A stretch of DNA of 60,000 nucleotides, taken from assembly GCF_026151205.1 (NCBI RefSeq), contig NC_087077.1:6474483-6534482 (forward strand), given 5' to 3'. Positions 21,254 through 32,702 of the stretch are shown in pieces (within the stretch, counting starts at the first letter, position 1; the number at the start of each line of letters is the position of its first letter). The stretch is from Bolinopsis microptera (lineage: Eukaryota; Ctenophora; Tentaculata; Lobata; Bolinopsidae). Both the position numbers and the translations under genes were made by a program. The notes below the pieces were generated by a model. It was not told where the DNA came from. It made no database searches and worked only from the letters and a program-made list of their open reading frames with translations.

Positions 21254-22648
21254 CAGGGGGAGCCGCGCACTTCGTGCGCGGCGGGTCATATAACGTATGA
21301 CAAGAAACAAGCGCGTCACTCACTAGTATCATGCGTATACACCTGGCTATGTGAATATTGCACATAATAAGGAAAGCATTTTTACCCTGTCATGGGGACC
21401 GGGGTTATTCAAAATCAGCGTGCGAAAATACATCGATTAAAGTTGGTTTCAACTGTCGGGGGCTTTTTAGAAAAATTTCAAAGATCGACTGTAGATTGAT
21501 TTAGCATGCTCAACTTGGTATATAATAGGACCTCGGGTTGATTGACGATGTCAATCCTTCGCATCTCGCCGATCTGCATACGGCGATTTGTGGTTGCGAG
21601 AAGAATTATTGGATGCGCGCGCGGCTCAGTAGTGCATCGCGCTACAAGACCTCGGGCTTCTTTACCTGGGGACCCCAGGCTATTATGTTCACATAGAGAT
21701 TAGGCGGAATGACAGGCTGAGCGCGGCCCAGTAAGCTTTCTTTGTTCATAAACAGAAAATTTTCCGATTAGTAGATGCGGTGGAATGACAGGCTGAGCGC
21801 CGCCTAGATCAATATTATATCTAAATGGATGGTCCAGTGTTTCACTTTCGGAATACATCGACTGAAATTACATTTATACTGCATACTCTCAGGTCTCTTA
21901 ATTAACATGATTCTAAAAATTTGGGCTAGCCAATGGTATTTAGTGCATTATTGTATAATCCCTACCGTCAATAATAATAGGCAACAGAATCGAGTGGAAA
22001 ATTGCATTTGCATTTTAGATGTTTCCATAATTGGAATAAATTCAGTCTCAATGACATCAATTATTAACCAAATGCAAATTAAACGTGTCTGAGTATGGCG
22101 ACACCGTGCCAAGCACCAAGCAATATTATACATATTATATATATATATATATTTCATGGCTGGACTTCTACACAATAAAAGAAAGCGGTTGTGATTATAT
22201 ATATGATTATATATGATTATATATATATATATTTGGTATTTAAATTTAAAAGAAATGCGTCTAGTGTTTAGTAACGCGTAAATTTAAAACTGAATGAAAA
22301 GCACGAACGCACGTACGTAACGACAGTGTTAGTTTTCTTGCCATGTCATCGATAAAAATCCATTGTAAATTTAATCAGTCAATTGGGGAATAGACTGAGG
22401 GGGAATTTATTTTACTTTATATTTTATCGTCCACACTTTTGTCATTATGCATTCGTTCATCAACGAAATCAAATATGATGCATGATTCAAATGTATACAA
22501 TTTGTGTCAACGCGCTAATAAAGTGCAATTAGATTTGGACCTATAATAATATCCGTGTAGATTCTTGAACGTTGATTTCTTTTTTACGGTAAGTGTTAAT
22601 TGTCATACGTTGTATGACCCGCCGCGCACGAGTGCGCGGCTCCCCCTG
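21254..22648. mobile_element. 1.4-kb non-autonomous TIR transposon with TA duplication
   Basis: About 50-bp terminal inverted repeats beginning CAGGGGGAGCCGCGCAC are nearly identical (one indel, one substitution). They are flanked by TA on both sides (21252-21253, 22649-22650), as in Tc1/mariner-like elements. Each TIR itself contains a palindrome (gccgcgcac..gtgcgcggc), so each end can form a hairpin. No transposase frame is present. The interior holds a fragment matching the 3' UTR of LINE-D (21658-21740), a copy of a dispersed repeat (21376-21480) and AT dinucleotide runs (22136-22240). Confidence 0.75.
21658..21740 (+). repeat. Fragment matching LINE-D 3' UTR
   Basis: The segment has 'tttacctggggaccccaggc' and then about 41 bp from 'tagagattaggcggaatgac' to 'gcgcggcccagtaa'. 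The same sequence, reverse-complemented, occurs at 55690-55765 at the end of the LINE-D coding frame. A shorter second copy of the core (ggaatgacaggctgagcgcc) follows at 21782-21805. Confidence 0.7.
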
Positions 22649-22650
22649 TA

Positions 22651-23049
22651 TCGCCGAAACTCTACCACTATAGTGAAGCGACCGTGGGGGTCACCACGTG
22701 ATACAAAGTGTTAACAGTTGCACTGGAGCAGTCTCTGTATTCTGCACTCTAACGATTAGGAGGAGGCCTTTTCAGGTACAAATACAAGTAATTTTATTGT
22801 TTAGGTACATTTTCAAACATTTGCATTTAAACTCTAACTCTTATTTTTACCATTATCCAGATTCTAACCTTATAGATAGTTATTAATATTAACTGCATAA
22901 TATCAATAAACCTATAGCTATGTACCCGGGCTAATAGCTAATTATATCAGCGTTTGGTTGCATTTCACAAACAAGATTCCTTTCAATGTCAAACAAATAG
23001 ATACCAAATGATTTCTTACACTATAATTGTACTCTGTAGTCCTTTTTTT
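22651..23049. other. Spacer, nothing recognised
   Basis: AT-rich single-copy sequence between the TA-flanked element and the 14-bp array. No frame longer than about 60 codons and no repeat structure noted. Confidence 0.5.
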
Positions 23050-23175
23050 GTAGTACGTGATTTGTAGTACGTGATTTGTAGTCCTTTTTTTGTAGTACGT
23101 GATTTGTAGTACGTGATTTGTAGTACGTGATTTGTAGTACGTGATTTGTAGTACGTGATTTGTAGTACGTGATTT
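23050..23175 (+). repeat. 14-bp minisatellite, left part
   Basis: Unit gtagtacgtgattt, about eight copies, with two interruptions by 'gtccttttttt'. The array continues after the inserted element at 24329. Confidence 0.92.
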
Positions 23176-24328
23176 CTGCCGTTTTCTCAGAAAAGGCAGT
23201 AAGTCCAATTTTTCGAAATATGACAATATTGGTATCAAAATTTTCAGTAGAAAATTCTCTACAACATGAGCTACATATTAATGTATAGAAACATTGTTGC
23301 ATGCAATTTCTAAGGAAGTAAGTCCCAGTTGAGAAACATTATGTTCGGTTTTGGCCAATTATTTTCTGAGAGAAGGACGTAAGTCCGGACTTACTGCCTT
23401 TTCTGAGAAAATCTTGAAAATCTTCTGAGATAAGGAAGTAATTCCGTGGACTTACTGCCTTTTCTGAGATAAATTATCTGTGATAGGAAGAAGTAGCTGG
23501 ACTTACTTCCTATAAAAGCATGCTAAAAGCGGAATTTTAGAAAGCGATTTCCCAAGAAGAACATAACTTTACTGCCGATTGATATTTTCGCTTGAAATTT
23601 TCAGAATCAATGTATAATTACATTTCAACTTTACTTAAGTGATCAAAATTTTCATTCAGGCCTCACAAAAAATTTGGTGGCCGATTTTCAAAAACGCCGG
23701 ATGTATTTTATTCGCAAAACATAAACATTGGAGCAGTTATTGAGCTGTTATAATCGCAGAGAATGTTTAGTTTAGGTATATCTTTTAGATCAAGTTCATT
23801 TTCATCAAAATATCGATAAGATATCATTTAATGCACTGAAATCTTTCAAAATTGGCGAGTTTGCCTAAATAATGGCATACTATTATTCAAAAACATTTAT
23901 TATATGATATGGAGCAATTTAGATTTACCTAATTGTTTATATTTTACAATATAATCCAAAATACATAGATCCAAACCTCAAAAAATTTGTAAAAAGCTTA
24001 GACTTACTTCCTTCTCAGAAAAATATTGAACAGAGATTTTTCTCTGAAAAGGAAGTAAGTCCAAGTTTTCTCAGAAAAGGCAGTAAGTCCATCCAGTATG
24101 AAAAATAAGCTCGATTATTTGGCATAAAAATGGTTATATCTAAGCTTATGGACGGCTCAAAGCTTTAATTTTTTGACAAATTAAAATTTGACTAATTATT
24201 GATAACTCAACGTGTTTACTTTTGATCTTACGTAAAAAGTAAGCGGAGAAAAAACCATAAACGCAAAAGTCGCAATATCTCGAAATGGCAGATATATGGA
24301 CTTACTGCCTTTTCTGAGAAAACGGCAG
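23176..24328. mobile_element. 1.15-kb TIR element inserted in the 14-bp minisatellite
   Basis: Perfect 32-bp inverted repeats begin ctgccgttttctcagaaaag. The left flank ends in 'attt' and the right flank starts with 'attt', so a 4-bp ATTT duplication is possible but cannot be separated from the array unit. Motifs of the form 'ggcagtaagtcc' or 'ggacttactgccttttctga' recur inside in both orientations (about 23380, 23450, 24000, 24060). They form subterminal repeats typical of transposase-binding arrays. No coding frame, so it is non-autonomous and the superfamily is unknown. Confidence 0.8.
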
Positions 24329-24403
24329 ATTTGTAGTACGTGATTTGTAGTACGTGATTTGTAGTACGTGATTTGTAGTACGTGATTTGTAGTACGTGAT
24401 TTG
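24329..24403 (+). repeat. 14-bp minisatellite, right part
   Basis: About five further copies of gtagtacgtgattt, the continuation of the array interrupted at 23175. Confidence 0.92.
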
Positions 24404-25064
24404 TTATCATTGTAATTTATCAATACCCGGCCTGGCATGTTTTTACAACCCAAACTGTAATCAATGATATATATTTATTTTTATTTGTTCGTATCCTCAG
24501 CCTATGAATATTATATTTTTACCCTACGTCATGGGGGTGATCCGGGATCAGCGTCCAAAAATACACCGATTGAGATCAATTTCTCACGAATTTTCTTAAA
24601 ATTTGGGCGAGCGATTTAATAGGGGCGACGAAGATTCGCTTAATCGCGCTCGGTTGAAAAAGAATTCAGTCGCAAATCTGAAATCCATATCAACAATCAT
24701 TCAAATTAAACTAACAATAGTCATTAAGAAACTGCATTGTTAATTTAATCGGAGGGACATTTTTAATAGTAAGTCATAATACTAGTACAATAGAATTATT
24801 AGTATACAACCTTCCATTGTCTGTAGGATTATAATACCACTACAACTAGTCACTACGACTATCGTCTGTGGGACACAGTCGTACGTTTATTATACTATTT
24901 GTCTCCGTATGAATTTAAAATATTTGCAAACTTTTATTTCAATCTATTTTACGTAAGATATTTTCCTTTTCATAGGGGAATCATTCTTTGTTTAATATCT
25001 CCCTAAGTACCTAGTAAATATGAATCGGAGTTGTCCTATTATACTATATACCTATATACCTTCA
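24404..25064. other. Spacer with one dispersed repeat copy
   Basis: 24522-24632 matches the reverse complement of 20808-20938; shared words include 'aaaatttgggcgagcgattt' and 'tttttaccctacgtc'. The rest is AT-rich without features. Confidence 0.6.
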
Positions 25065-25462
25065 GCCCTCAGTCACATTTCCCTCACTCCCAGTTCATTT
25101 CATTTCCCTCACTCCCAGTTCACTTCATTTCCCTCACTCCCAGCTCACTTCATTTCCCTCACTCCCAGTTCACTTCATTTCCCTCACTCCCAGTTCACTT
25201 CATTTCCCTCACTCCCAGTTCACTTCATTTCCCTCACTCTCAGTTCACTTCATTTCCCTCGCTCCCAGTTCACTTCATTTCCCTCACTCCTAGTTCACTT
25301 CATTTCCCTCACTCCCAGTTCATTTCATTCCCTCATTTCCCTCACTCTCAGTTTACTTCATTTCCCTCACTCCCAGTTCACTTCATTTCCCTCACTCCCA
25401 GTTCACTTCATTTCCCTCACTCCCAGTTCACTTCATTTCCCTCACTCCCAGTTCACTTCAAT
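25065..25462 (+). repeat. 25-bp minisatellite, ~16 copies
   Basis: The unit starts catttccctcactcccagtt and ends cactt. It is nearly homogeneous, with one 3-copy segment of altered spacing near 25320-25350. Because 25 is not a multiple of three, all three forward frames read the same repeat peptide. The long frames here are not genes. Confidence 0.93.
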
Positions 25463-28400
25463 GTAGAAATTATATAGAAAATAATATGGTCTGAAATGTT
25501 GGATTTCGTCAAGAAATTCCTGCCAAAATTACGAAACGGCGCATTAATCGGCGTCTAACTATAAACAGGTTCACGCCGTGTCATAGGCGGCGGCGTTCGG
25601 TGACGGCGTGCAGCACTGTTGTTTATGCAACATTGCAACCTGACACGGATCTGTGCATAATACTAATAGTAATACTAACTTAAAATAATATGCTATCATA
25701 TAATAATAATATGGGCCTTGTGGGATACGTTTATGGTGAAATGCGGTGACCGACAACTAAGAATTCAGGCTCCCGCAGTCCCGCAGGTATCACATCACAT
25801 GGCCCAATCAGGGACGTCATTTGTGATGTGATCCATATTATAACCATCCTAACAGCCGGACAACCAAGAACCTGGGTAGGGTTCACACTTCACATGACAG
25901 TTTAGTAAGTAGCTGTGTATTATGAAGTATATTAAGAAGTGTTTGAGCTCTCGGCATGTGTTCACATAGCGGACGTGAGCCAGGTCCGAAAGGGGCTGGT
26001 TCTCGTATCAGCCACTGCGATACCATATTCACTGTGATTTGATCTGCCTATTGATTATTCGACTGCTTTTGGACGGTTATAGTTGGGTTAGCTAGTTAGA
26101 ATAAAATGTCGGCCCCCCCTATACTATTACTATTGGTAATGATATGGTTTAATTATAATCATACATGTAATGGTTTGTTATAGCTGTGGTCAGTTTACTA
26201 CCGCCCTCATCAGATAAACATTTCACGTGTGGCAGTGCAATTGTTTCATATTCTAGCTCAAACTTAGCTCTCCTTCAAAGTTTTATCGGTTTTCAAGAAA
26301 ACAACAATTTCAAAGTTTGGCACCGGTAGTATCTTAATAAGTTTCACGTCTTTGTGTTTTCAGTCTCGAATTTACCTCATCGCATCGGAGTTTGTTGACA
26401 TACATTATTGTGCACCAAATAAATAGATCCATTATATATTCCGATGTAATGAGGGACAGTCTAAACTTCAAAAGTTTGAGAGCTGGAAGATTAAACAATT
26501 GGTTAGCTCCTCAAAATAAGCTCTCGGTGCAAGACCGACGATAATGAAACTTCTAGATAATTAAACAATGTAGTTGAGATTTGAATCTAAAGGATTGTGA
26601 CATTCAGGGCAAATGAAGTATGAACGAGCGAGGACTATTGTTATGCAGCTGTTAGGTACGTACCGACTCAAAAACGGCTGAATCCCCGCCTAGAAGAAAA
26701 ACTCATTTCACAGTTTTCTTAGATATAAATTACTTCGACTTGGCGATTCAAATTTGTTTACTCCTATCGACTTAATCCTCTCGGGCAATGAAACATTTCT
26801 GCCCGGATCTGCACAGCATATGGAATGTTTAAAGTATCTCCAGATTAGTTGTCAGGGTCTTAGAGGGAGATTCAAAGCAAATAAGGCGGATGCCAAAGTA
26901 TTTACTGCACGTGCCAAAGTATTTACTGCACTGAGACCCGCCGCTATCTCTTACTCTTGTTATACGGGCCTCATTCGGAAGGTGATTGTTTGTTTTCGTG
27001 TTTGGTGGTACAATTCATTTAACAGATTGTTTCACTATGTGGCATTTTTTCTGAGTCAAGACATCATTATTTGTCTTCGTAATATTCAGAACTTGTGCTC
27101 GGCCAAGTTTAAGTATTTAATGATTGATTGTTTTCAGTAGTGGTTCCCATACATAAAGTAGTGTGATCAAAACAGTGCGATTATAAATTAATCGCACTGA
27201 TTATAACACCAGAAACTGGTATAATACGATTAGTGATTACACCAGTTACTGCAGTCGGCTGCGCCTCCTGAAATAACTGTTTCCAGATATATAAGGAAAA
27301 TCTTTTATCTTGGCAGCCTCTGTTCTAAAATCTTAGATTCCCGATCCCTCATCCCATGAGATTTTCAAAACAATATAGCTATCTAAAACTAGGAGGAGAT
27401 AATGATCTCGTATATCTCAGAGCTAACTTTTAGAGTAGTTCTCTGACCGACCTATCATTAACTCGTCATGTTTACAGGCTGTACGATTAGACGCTGTATC
27501 ATCACTCTCAATCGATGATCACTCGATTAAAATACAATTATATGTTTACTCTAACCAATAAAATACTTGAACCATTCATTTTGTTTAAAATTTCTCAGCT
27601 GTTTAAAGGACGACTGGTAGTTTGCACGATAGAAATGAACTTTTTAGATTCTCCTGAACAAAATTTGCTTGCCTCGTGACGTTTACAATTGGGTAATCTG
27701 GTGTAGTGTTAGATAGGTAGTTTACAATTTGAAGTAACTGTAAGCTTCCCGGTTATTTTATTATTCACACTTAAAGGCAATTTTCGGTATACCAAATTTA
27801 TAAAAATCAGAAACAAACCATTCTGTGTCAACTCATTAGACTGACTAAATACTAACTGAAAGTTATCAGATATTCACACTGTTTGATCGGCAGAACCATC
27901 ACACCGTCATATTTCCATCTTGAAGAGAATCGTTGTGGCTACTGGCTATCCATGCAACTAGACACGAACGGGTTAACTGCAACACAGCTCACTCTATCTA
28001 CCTTTAAAGACAAATTCTTTTTCCGTGATCAAGTCAGTGAATAGTGATATACAGTGTATAGTATAGTGATATAACAGTCTCTTCACAAAGTTTCAAATGC
28101 CCTTAAAATTAGTTTGACCACAACAATGTGAGGTTGGGGTCAGAGAATAATGCATAATATAATATAATGATATAATGTGTTACTTCAGGTGAACCAACAT
28201 GGACCCGCATCTATACTATATTTTGAGCAAAAAGTGGCTCTCTATTAAAACCTATTTCTGCTCGCAAATGGATTTGAAAACTCGCTGTTTTTAGGAAGGT
28301 TGCAGAGTAAGAATAAGCATTCTTAGAATTTTTATTTTTGGTTAACATTGTTTGTAAATAATGTCAGAAGTGAAGAGAAATTGACATTAGAATAATGTAA

Positions 28401-29535
28401 TGGCGATTAGGGAATACTTAGAACTTTGTCGTCAACGTCAAATAGGAATCCATACTTTTTACAGTAGTATGAAGCTAGATGAAGGAGAAGAATGAGAAAA
28501 TAACTGATTTTACGTTTCCTCGAATATAGCAGGTTTCTAGTACATTATATAACGAGCTTTTAATTTGAAATGTGATCATTACATTGATTATAAGTTACCT
28601 GAAATAAGTGGTCCGAATTAATCCGTCCATTAAAAAGATATTGCAGTTGATAAATCTTACTATATATCCTGCTAGTAGATATAAAGTATGCCTTTCAGTT
28701 TCGTTCACACCAGCCTATATCAGTTTATACGATTATTCATCTAATATAACTCAATGAAATCGTCAACCTTTCATCGCATTTTACATAATACATAAATTAC
28801 TATCATCTTACTTTTTAAATGTATTTTATAAATAATAAATTTGTGGATAAATGTTAAAGCTTATATATATCACAGTATATTATCACAGGTGAAAATTACT
28901 AAAGGTAGTAGACTGTAGAGGTACCATGAAAGGTAAATCTGACTAGATTTTTACCAAGAACAGAATTCTTTCTAGTTCTGAGGTTGGCTGCTGCAAGTTT
29001 TAAATTATTTTAACATAATATTATTATGTTAAATATGTAATATGTAATCTGAATATAAACTAAACGGATGTGGCAGTTAGTTGGCTAGGAAGCTACATTT
29101 GTCATATTAACTTTTTATAAATATAAATAAATATAGCTATTTTCTTGGGAGGTACAATATTTATTTGAAATATTAACATCGTCGATAAGTTACGAAGGAA
29201 CTCGGCGGGCGAGTTCAAAGTAAGTAGGTTATAAACTTTAAACTATTTTCAAGTTACCACCTTGTCTGGTTTGTATGGGACTATAGCTGCTCGCTCTTAC
29301 TTTAGCACACTCCAGTAGTATGTGACCCTGGTTATTAGGAAAGTTCGCACGAGATGGATCATGGACCACCTTTTTCCCAATTTAACTCACAGGAAGATAT
29401 TTTAAGATAGGCTTATGATATTTCACATGTCTATAGTTGAACTAATTGAGTTTCGATTAATCAAATTTTTGGAGTATTTAGTCAAGGGCAAATTGAGGCT
29501 AACAAGTCATTTCTAATTTTTGAAATATATTTGAA
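25463..29535. other. 4-kb gene-free AT-rich region
   Basis: No supported gene. The 128-codon frame at 26754-27140 has no recognisable domain and contains a small duplication (gccaaagtatttactgcac twice at about 26890-26930). 28245-28420 is a diverged copy of 20335-20480. A perfect hairpin lies at 27173-27199. AT-rich microrepeats occur near 28150 and 28860. Confidence 0.5.
27173..27199. other. Perfect 11-bp-stem hairpin
   Basis: cagtgcgatta, 5-nt loop taaat, taatcgcactg. It is isolated in non-coding DNA with no T-tract or neighbour that would assign a role. Confidence 0.5.
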
Positions 29536-29700
29536 TAATAACGTCACAAAAATGGTCAATTAAACCACTTACCACCGACCGATTTGAAAAACCTTAATAA
29601 TTTGGCTTCGTCAGGGTTTTTTCGGCACTTTACCGAAAAAAACAGTTTCATATCCCTTACCGTTTTCTTGTTTTAACCATTCGTAAATTACAGCCAGACT

Positions 29701-29732
<32 letters not shown>

Positions 29733-29745
29733 TTTATTAAGATTT
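29536..29745 (-). mobile_element. Helitron-like fragment with (CA)n
   Basis: On the minus strand it reads (TG)n, then 'aagaaaacggtaag', 'aagccaaattattaag' and 'atcggtcggtggtaagtggt'. This parallels 34774-34990 on the plus strand over about 170 bp. The (CA)12-14 run at 29706-29733 occupies the place of the GTCTGTCTGTCTGT tract in the other copy. It is probably an old copy lacking its end. Confidence 0.45.
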
Positions 29746-30045
29746 CAGTATAGATACTATAAAGTATACATGTACAATATCTCATGTTGCAGGAGGGAGA
29801 TGATTCCTAATTACTGTGAAATTATCAATTATGCATGAAAATAAAATACGTTTGATACTTTAGAGGCTAATTTCTATTATTTCTTTGAATTACTATAACC
29901 ATGGTAAAGATGCCGCCCTAATCTTAGCACGTGCACAGAGGAAGCAGACACACTAGGCTATATCTGTAAAGTGTAATCTGTATATTACGTCAACTCAAGA
30001 CTTGTACTCCATACCAGCACATTGTTAGACGCCAATTATCAGTTT
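29746..30045. other. Spacer, nothing recognised
   Basis: Single-copy AT-rich sequence between the Helitron-like fragment and the 56-bp array. Confidence 0.4.
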
Positions 30046-30316
30046 AGCAAGTAGTGCCAGTCTAGTAGCAGCATTAATTAAGTAATAGTCTATAATAGGA
30101 TAGCAAGTAGTGCCAGTCTAGTAGCAGCATTAATTAAGTAATATTCTATAATAGGATAGCAAGTAGTGCCAGTCTAGTAGCAGCATTAATTAAGTAATAG
30201 TCTATAATAGGATAGCAAGTAGTGCCAGTCTAGTAGCAGCATTAATTAAGTAATAGTCTATAATAGGTTAGCAAGTAGTGCCAGTCTAGTAGCAGCATTA
30301 ATTAAGTAATAGTCTA
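30046..30316 (+). repeat. 56-bp tandem repeat, five copies
   Basis: The unit begins agcaagtagtgccagtctag and contains 'tagcagcattaattaagtaa' and 'tagtctataatagg'. Copies are almost identical. It is not CRISPR-like: there are no unique spacers. Confidence 0.92.
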
Positions 30317-30594
30317 GTACCAATATCCCATAATTTAAAACTTTCTTTGTATTGGCAGTGTGAGGCGCCAATGTAATTATACAAGTTAAAGTTAAATGCC
30401 AATTTTCATACTTGGACCTTAATCCACGTTCCGGCCACGTTCCAGCCACGTTCCGGCCTCCATAGCCTCCACCAAGCCAGAAAGTCTAACTATTTTTTTG
30501 TTTAAGAGCTTTCAGTCTCTTATCGATAGTAAATGTTTTTCAATACACGCGGTCTATTATTGTCATATCAACTTCGAATCTTTTGTTTTTCCAG

Positions 30595-30856
30595 CCTGTT
30601 ACATATAGCACGATGTGCCTGAAATATGAGCTGTTTAAGCTGTGGTTAAGACATCCATTTATCTTTGAGTCGAACCACTATATATTTGACAGATATGAAA
30701 ATGCTGTAAGTGTATCGATATATTTTTTAATTTCTTTTATTGAGTTTTATAATCACAAATAATGTTTTGTTTCAGTGTGTGTTTCAAGGCTGCTCTAGTT
30801 TTCAAATATTTTTGTTTCGACAAGAAGAGTTCACTGTTAACTTCACAGACTTATAA
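30595..30856 (+). CDS. Possible two-exon small host gene (unrecognised)
   Basis: Two open segments are joined by good splice signals. Exon A is 30595-30705: the acceptor is tttttccag and the donor gtaagt. A 70-nt intron follows. Exon B is 30776-30856: the acceptor is tttgtttcag and the stop is TAA 30854-30856. The joined frame is 63 codons; an ATG at 30613 gives MCLKYELFKLWLRHPFIF onward for 57 residues, ending FRQEEFTVNFTDL. Both exons are phase 0 at the joint. No family is recognised and upstream exons were not found. It could be a terminal piece of a larger gene, a pseudogene or chance. Confidence 0.25.
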
Positions 30857-31320
30857 CTCATATAATATACGTACGTACGTTTTGGTGAGTTTGGCAGGGC
30901 GTGCTCAGGATAACTGCATCGAGTGCGTCCTCCTCCAGCTCAGCATTGAGTTATCGTTTGTCTCGGAGTGTAGCCCGGAACCGGTGGCGTGTCTGGGTAC
31001 TGTTCCATAAATCTGCCTAGACCAACTTTGAAACTGTGTAGCAATATATCATATATTATATATATTATATATATTATAGGGGTCTTCGTGGCAATTGTTT
31101 GATCGTGAGCCTTTTACCTATTGGATTTTGCTTGTCAAATATAATTGCTCAGAAGATTACTCAGAAAGAAGGAAAAAGATAAAAAGCAGTTAAAATTTTG
31201 CTTGCTAACTTAGCATTCATCATGTTAACTTATACTAAATTTCTAAAAAAACTCGAAAATTAATACTTTCAAGTGCCTAATTATACATTAACGAAGAATC
31301 TTTATTCATATTATGAAAAC
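30857..31320. other. Spacer, AT-rich microrepeat
   Basis: Contains 'tatattatatatattatata' at about 31045-31080 and otherwise nothing recognised. Confidence 0.5.
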
Positions 31321-31466
31321 TTTACTTACATATTTACTTACATATTTACTTACATATTTACTTACATATTTACTTACATATTTACTTTCATATTTACTTA
31401 CATATTTACTTACATATTTACTTACATATTTACTTACATATTTACTTACATATTTACTTACATATG
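31321..31466 (+). repeat. 12-bp tandem repeat, ~12 copies
   Basis: Unit tttacttacata, almost perfect, with one variant near 31385. The frame through it (YIFTYIFT) is a repeat artefact. Confidence 0.92.
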
Positions 31467-31674
31467 TTCGAACCTAATTTTTGTCTCCAAAGTTATTAAA
31501 TTTCACCGAGTGCCCGATTTTTAATTTGAAAGTGTGCACTGACTGGGCAGTGCACACTTTACTAAATGGTTTAAATCAGGACTTTGTGTTTTACAGCCTG
31601 TGTTCCGTATACTTTTACCTTTATAAGGATATGAATCATACTAAATGTGGTAAACATAATTATGGTATTGATTA

Positions 31675-32702
31675 CCTTACTCGGGAATATTATAGCGGGT
31701 TAATTTATGACTGGGAAAATTAATGACCGGGAAAAATATGGCGGACTTTCCCAAAACCTGCCAAATTATCCCGGTCATGTATTTACCGGTGGCCGACCTT
31801 TCAAGTTTTTTTTCAGAGGTCAACAAATTTACAACCGAAATTTTTGTTTTTGTTACTTGTTAAAGAAGTTATTTCAGTTTACAGTTATTGATATTACTCA
31901 GAAATAGAAAAAAAGACACGTCTATTTAAAGGAAAATAAATCTAAGCAATAATAAGTCAAATCTTCATTAAAGCGTATTCTCATTCTCATTATCGCTAAT
32001 GTCCCCGCCATTATCATTATTGATATCCCCCTGAGCTGCTGACCGTCAAATTCGAAGTTGTATTGTTGTCTTAACAAGACTTTCATTTTGTCCGCTAATG
32101 GGGCTACTGCTCTGAAGGTCAGCCGGAGCTTAATTTCCTGCCCACCGCTTGGTATTGGGGAACGTCTTGGCTTTGCATCTTCAACTGCTCCAGTAATCAA
32201 TTACTCACTTCTAGCGGGATGTGGCCACAAGTTACTTTAACGGGAAAAACTCCCTCTTTCTTTAGTCTACACACTGCACACGAGAAGCGATCAATCTTTA
32301 GAGACATTATTATTATAATATATATTATATATTATTATTATTTTCGTTTTCTTCTTTAACATATAAATTGTTTTCTTCTCTACAATTCACTGATTCATGG
32401 GCAAGAGAAGTGAGAATCACGGTCCACCCTGAAATCTGATTTCTATAACCAAATTGTGATTTTTATAACGAAATTATGGTAGCAACCGCCAATAAAGTTA
32501 CAGCCCTCCATCCACTGCTTCAAAGGTCTTCTCTAGCACATATGAGACTTCAGGTAAAATATGATGATCACCACCCCCTTGGAACCCCATAATCTGAGTC
32601 GGCGGGTTTTTTTATGACTGGTAAAATTTTTGACCGGGAAAAATATGGCGGAATCTATCAAAACCCACCACTTTATCCCGGTTATAATATTCCCGAGTAA
32701 GG
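31675..32702. mobile_element. 1.03-kb TIR element, TA-flanked, with captured coding-like sequence
   Basis: Inverted ends CCTTACTCGGGAATATTATA at 31675-31694, with the reverse complement at 32683-32702, each bordered by TA. Inside each end is a related subterminal direct repeat containing 'gaccgggaaaaatatggcgg' (about 31725 and 32630). A third partial copy occurs at 34585-34640. There is no transposase. The central part has a minus-strand coding-like fragment (see 31966-32200). Confidence 0.65.
31966..32200 (-). pseudogene. Coding-like fragment, perhaps SUMO/Rad60-like domain
   Basis: The minus frame reads SGGQEIKLRLTFR, PLADKMKVLLRQQ, then YNFEFDGQQLRG. The spacing of a beta strand, a helix and an 'F-x-FDGQ-x-L' strand recalls the ubiquitin-like fold of SUMO and Rad60-type proteins. 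After LRG an adjacent frame gives DINNDNGGDISDNENENTL and a stop, which looks more protein-like than the continuing frame, so a one-base shift is possible. This is a weak, short resemblance. It could be a gene fragment picked up by the surrounding element. Confidence 0.25.

Noticed and set aside
25020-25477. Two overlapping 148-codon frames rich in Ser/Pro/His
   Set aside because: 25-bp minisatellite read in two frames; no gene features.
26754-27140. 128-codon frame as a gene
   Set aside because: No domain, no splice context, internal 20-bp duplication; expected by chance in this length of DNA.
30046-30316. CRISPR-like array
   Set aside because: The 56-bp units are directly tandem with no unique spacers and the genome is eukaryotic.
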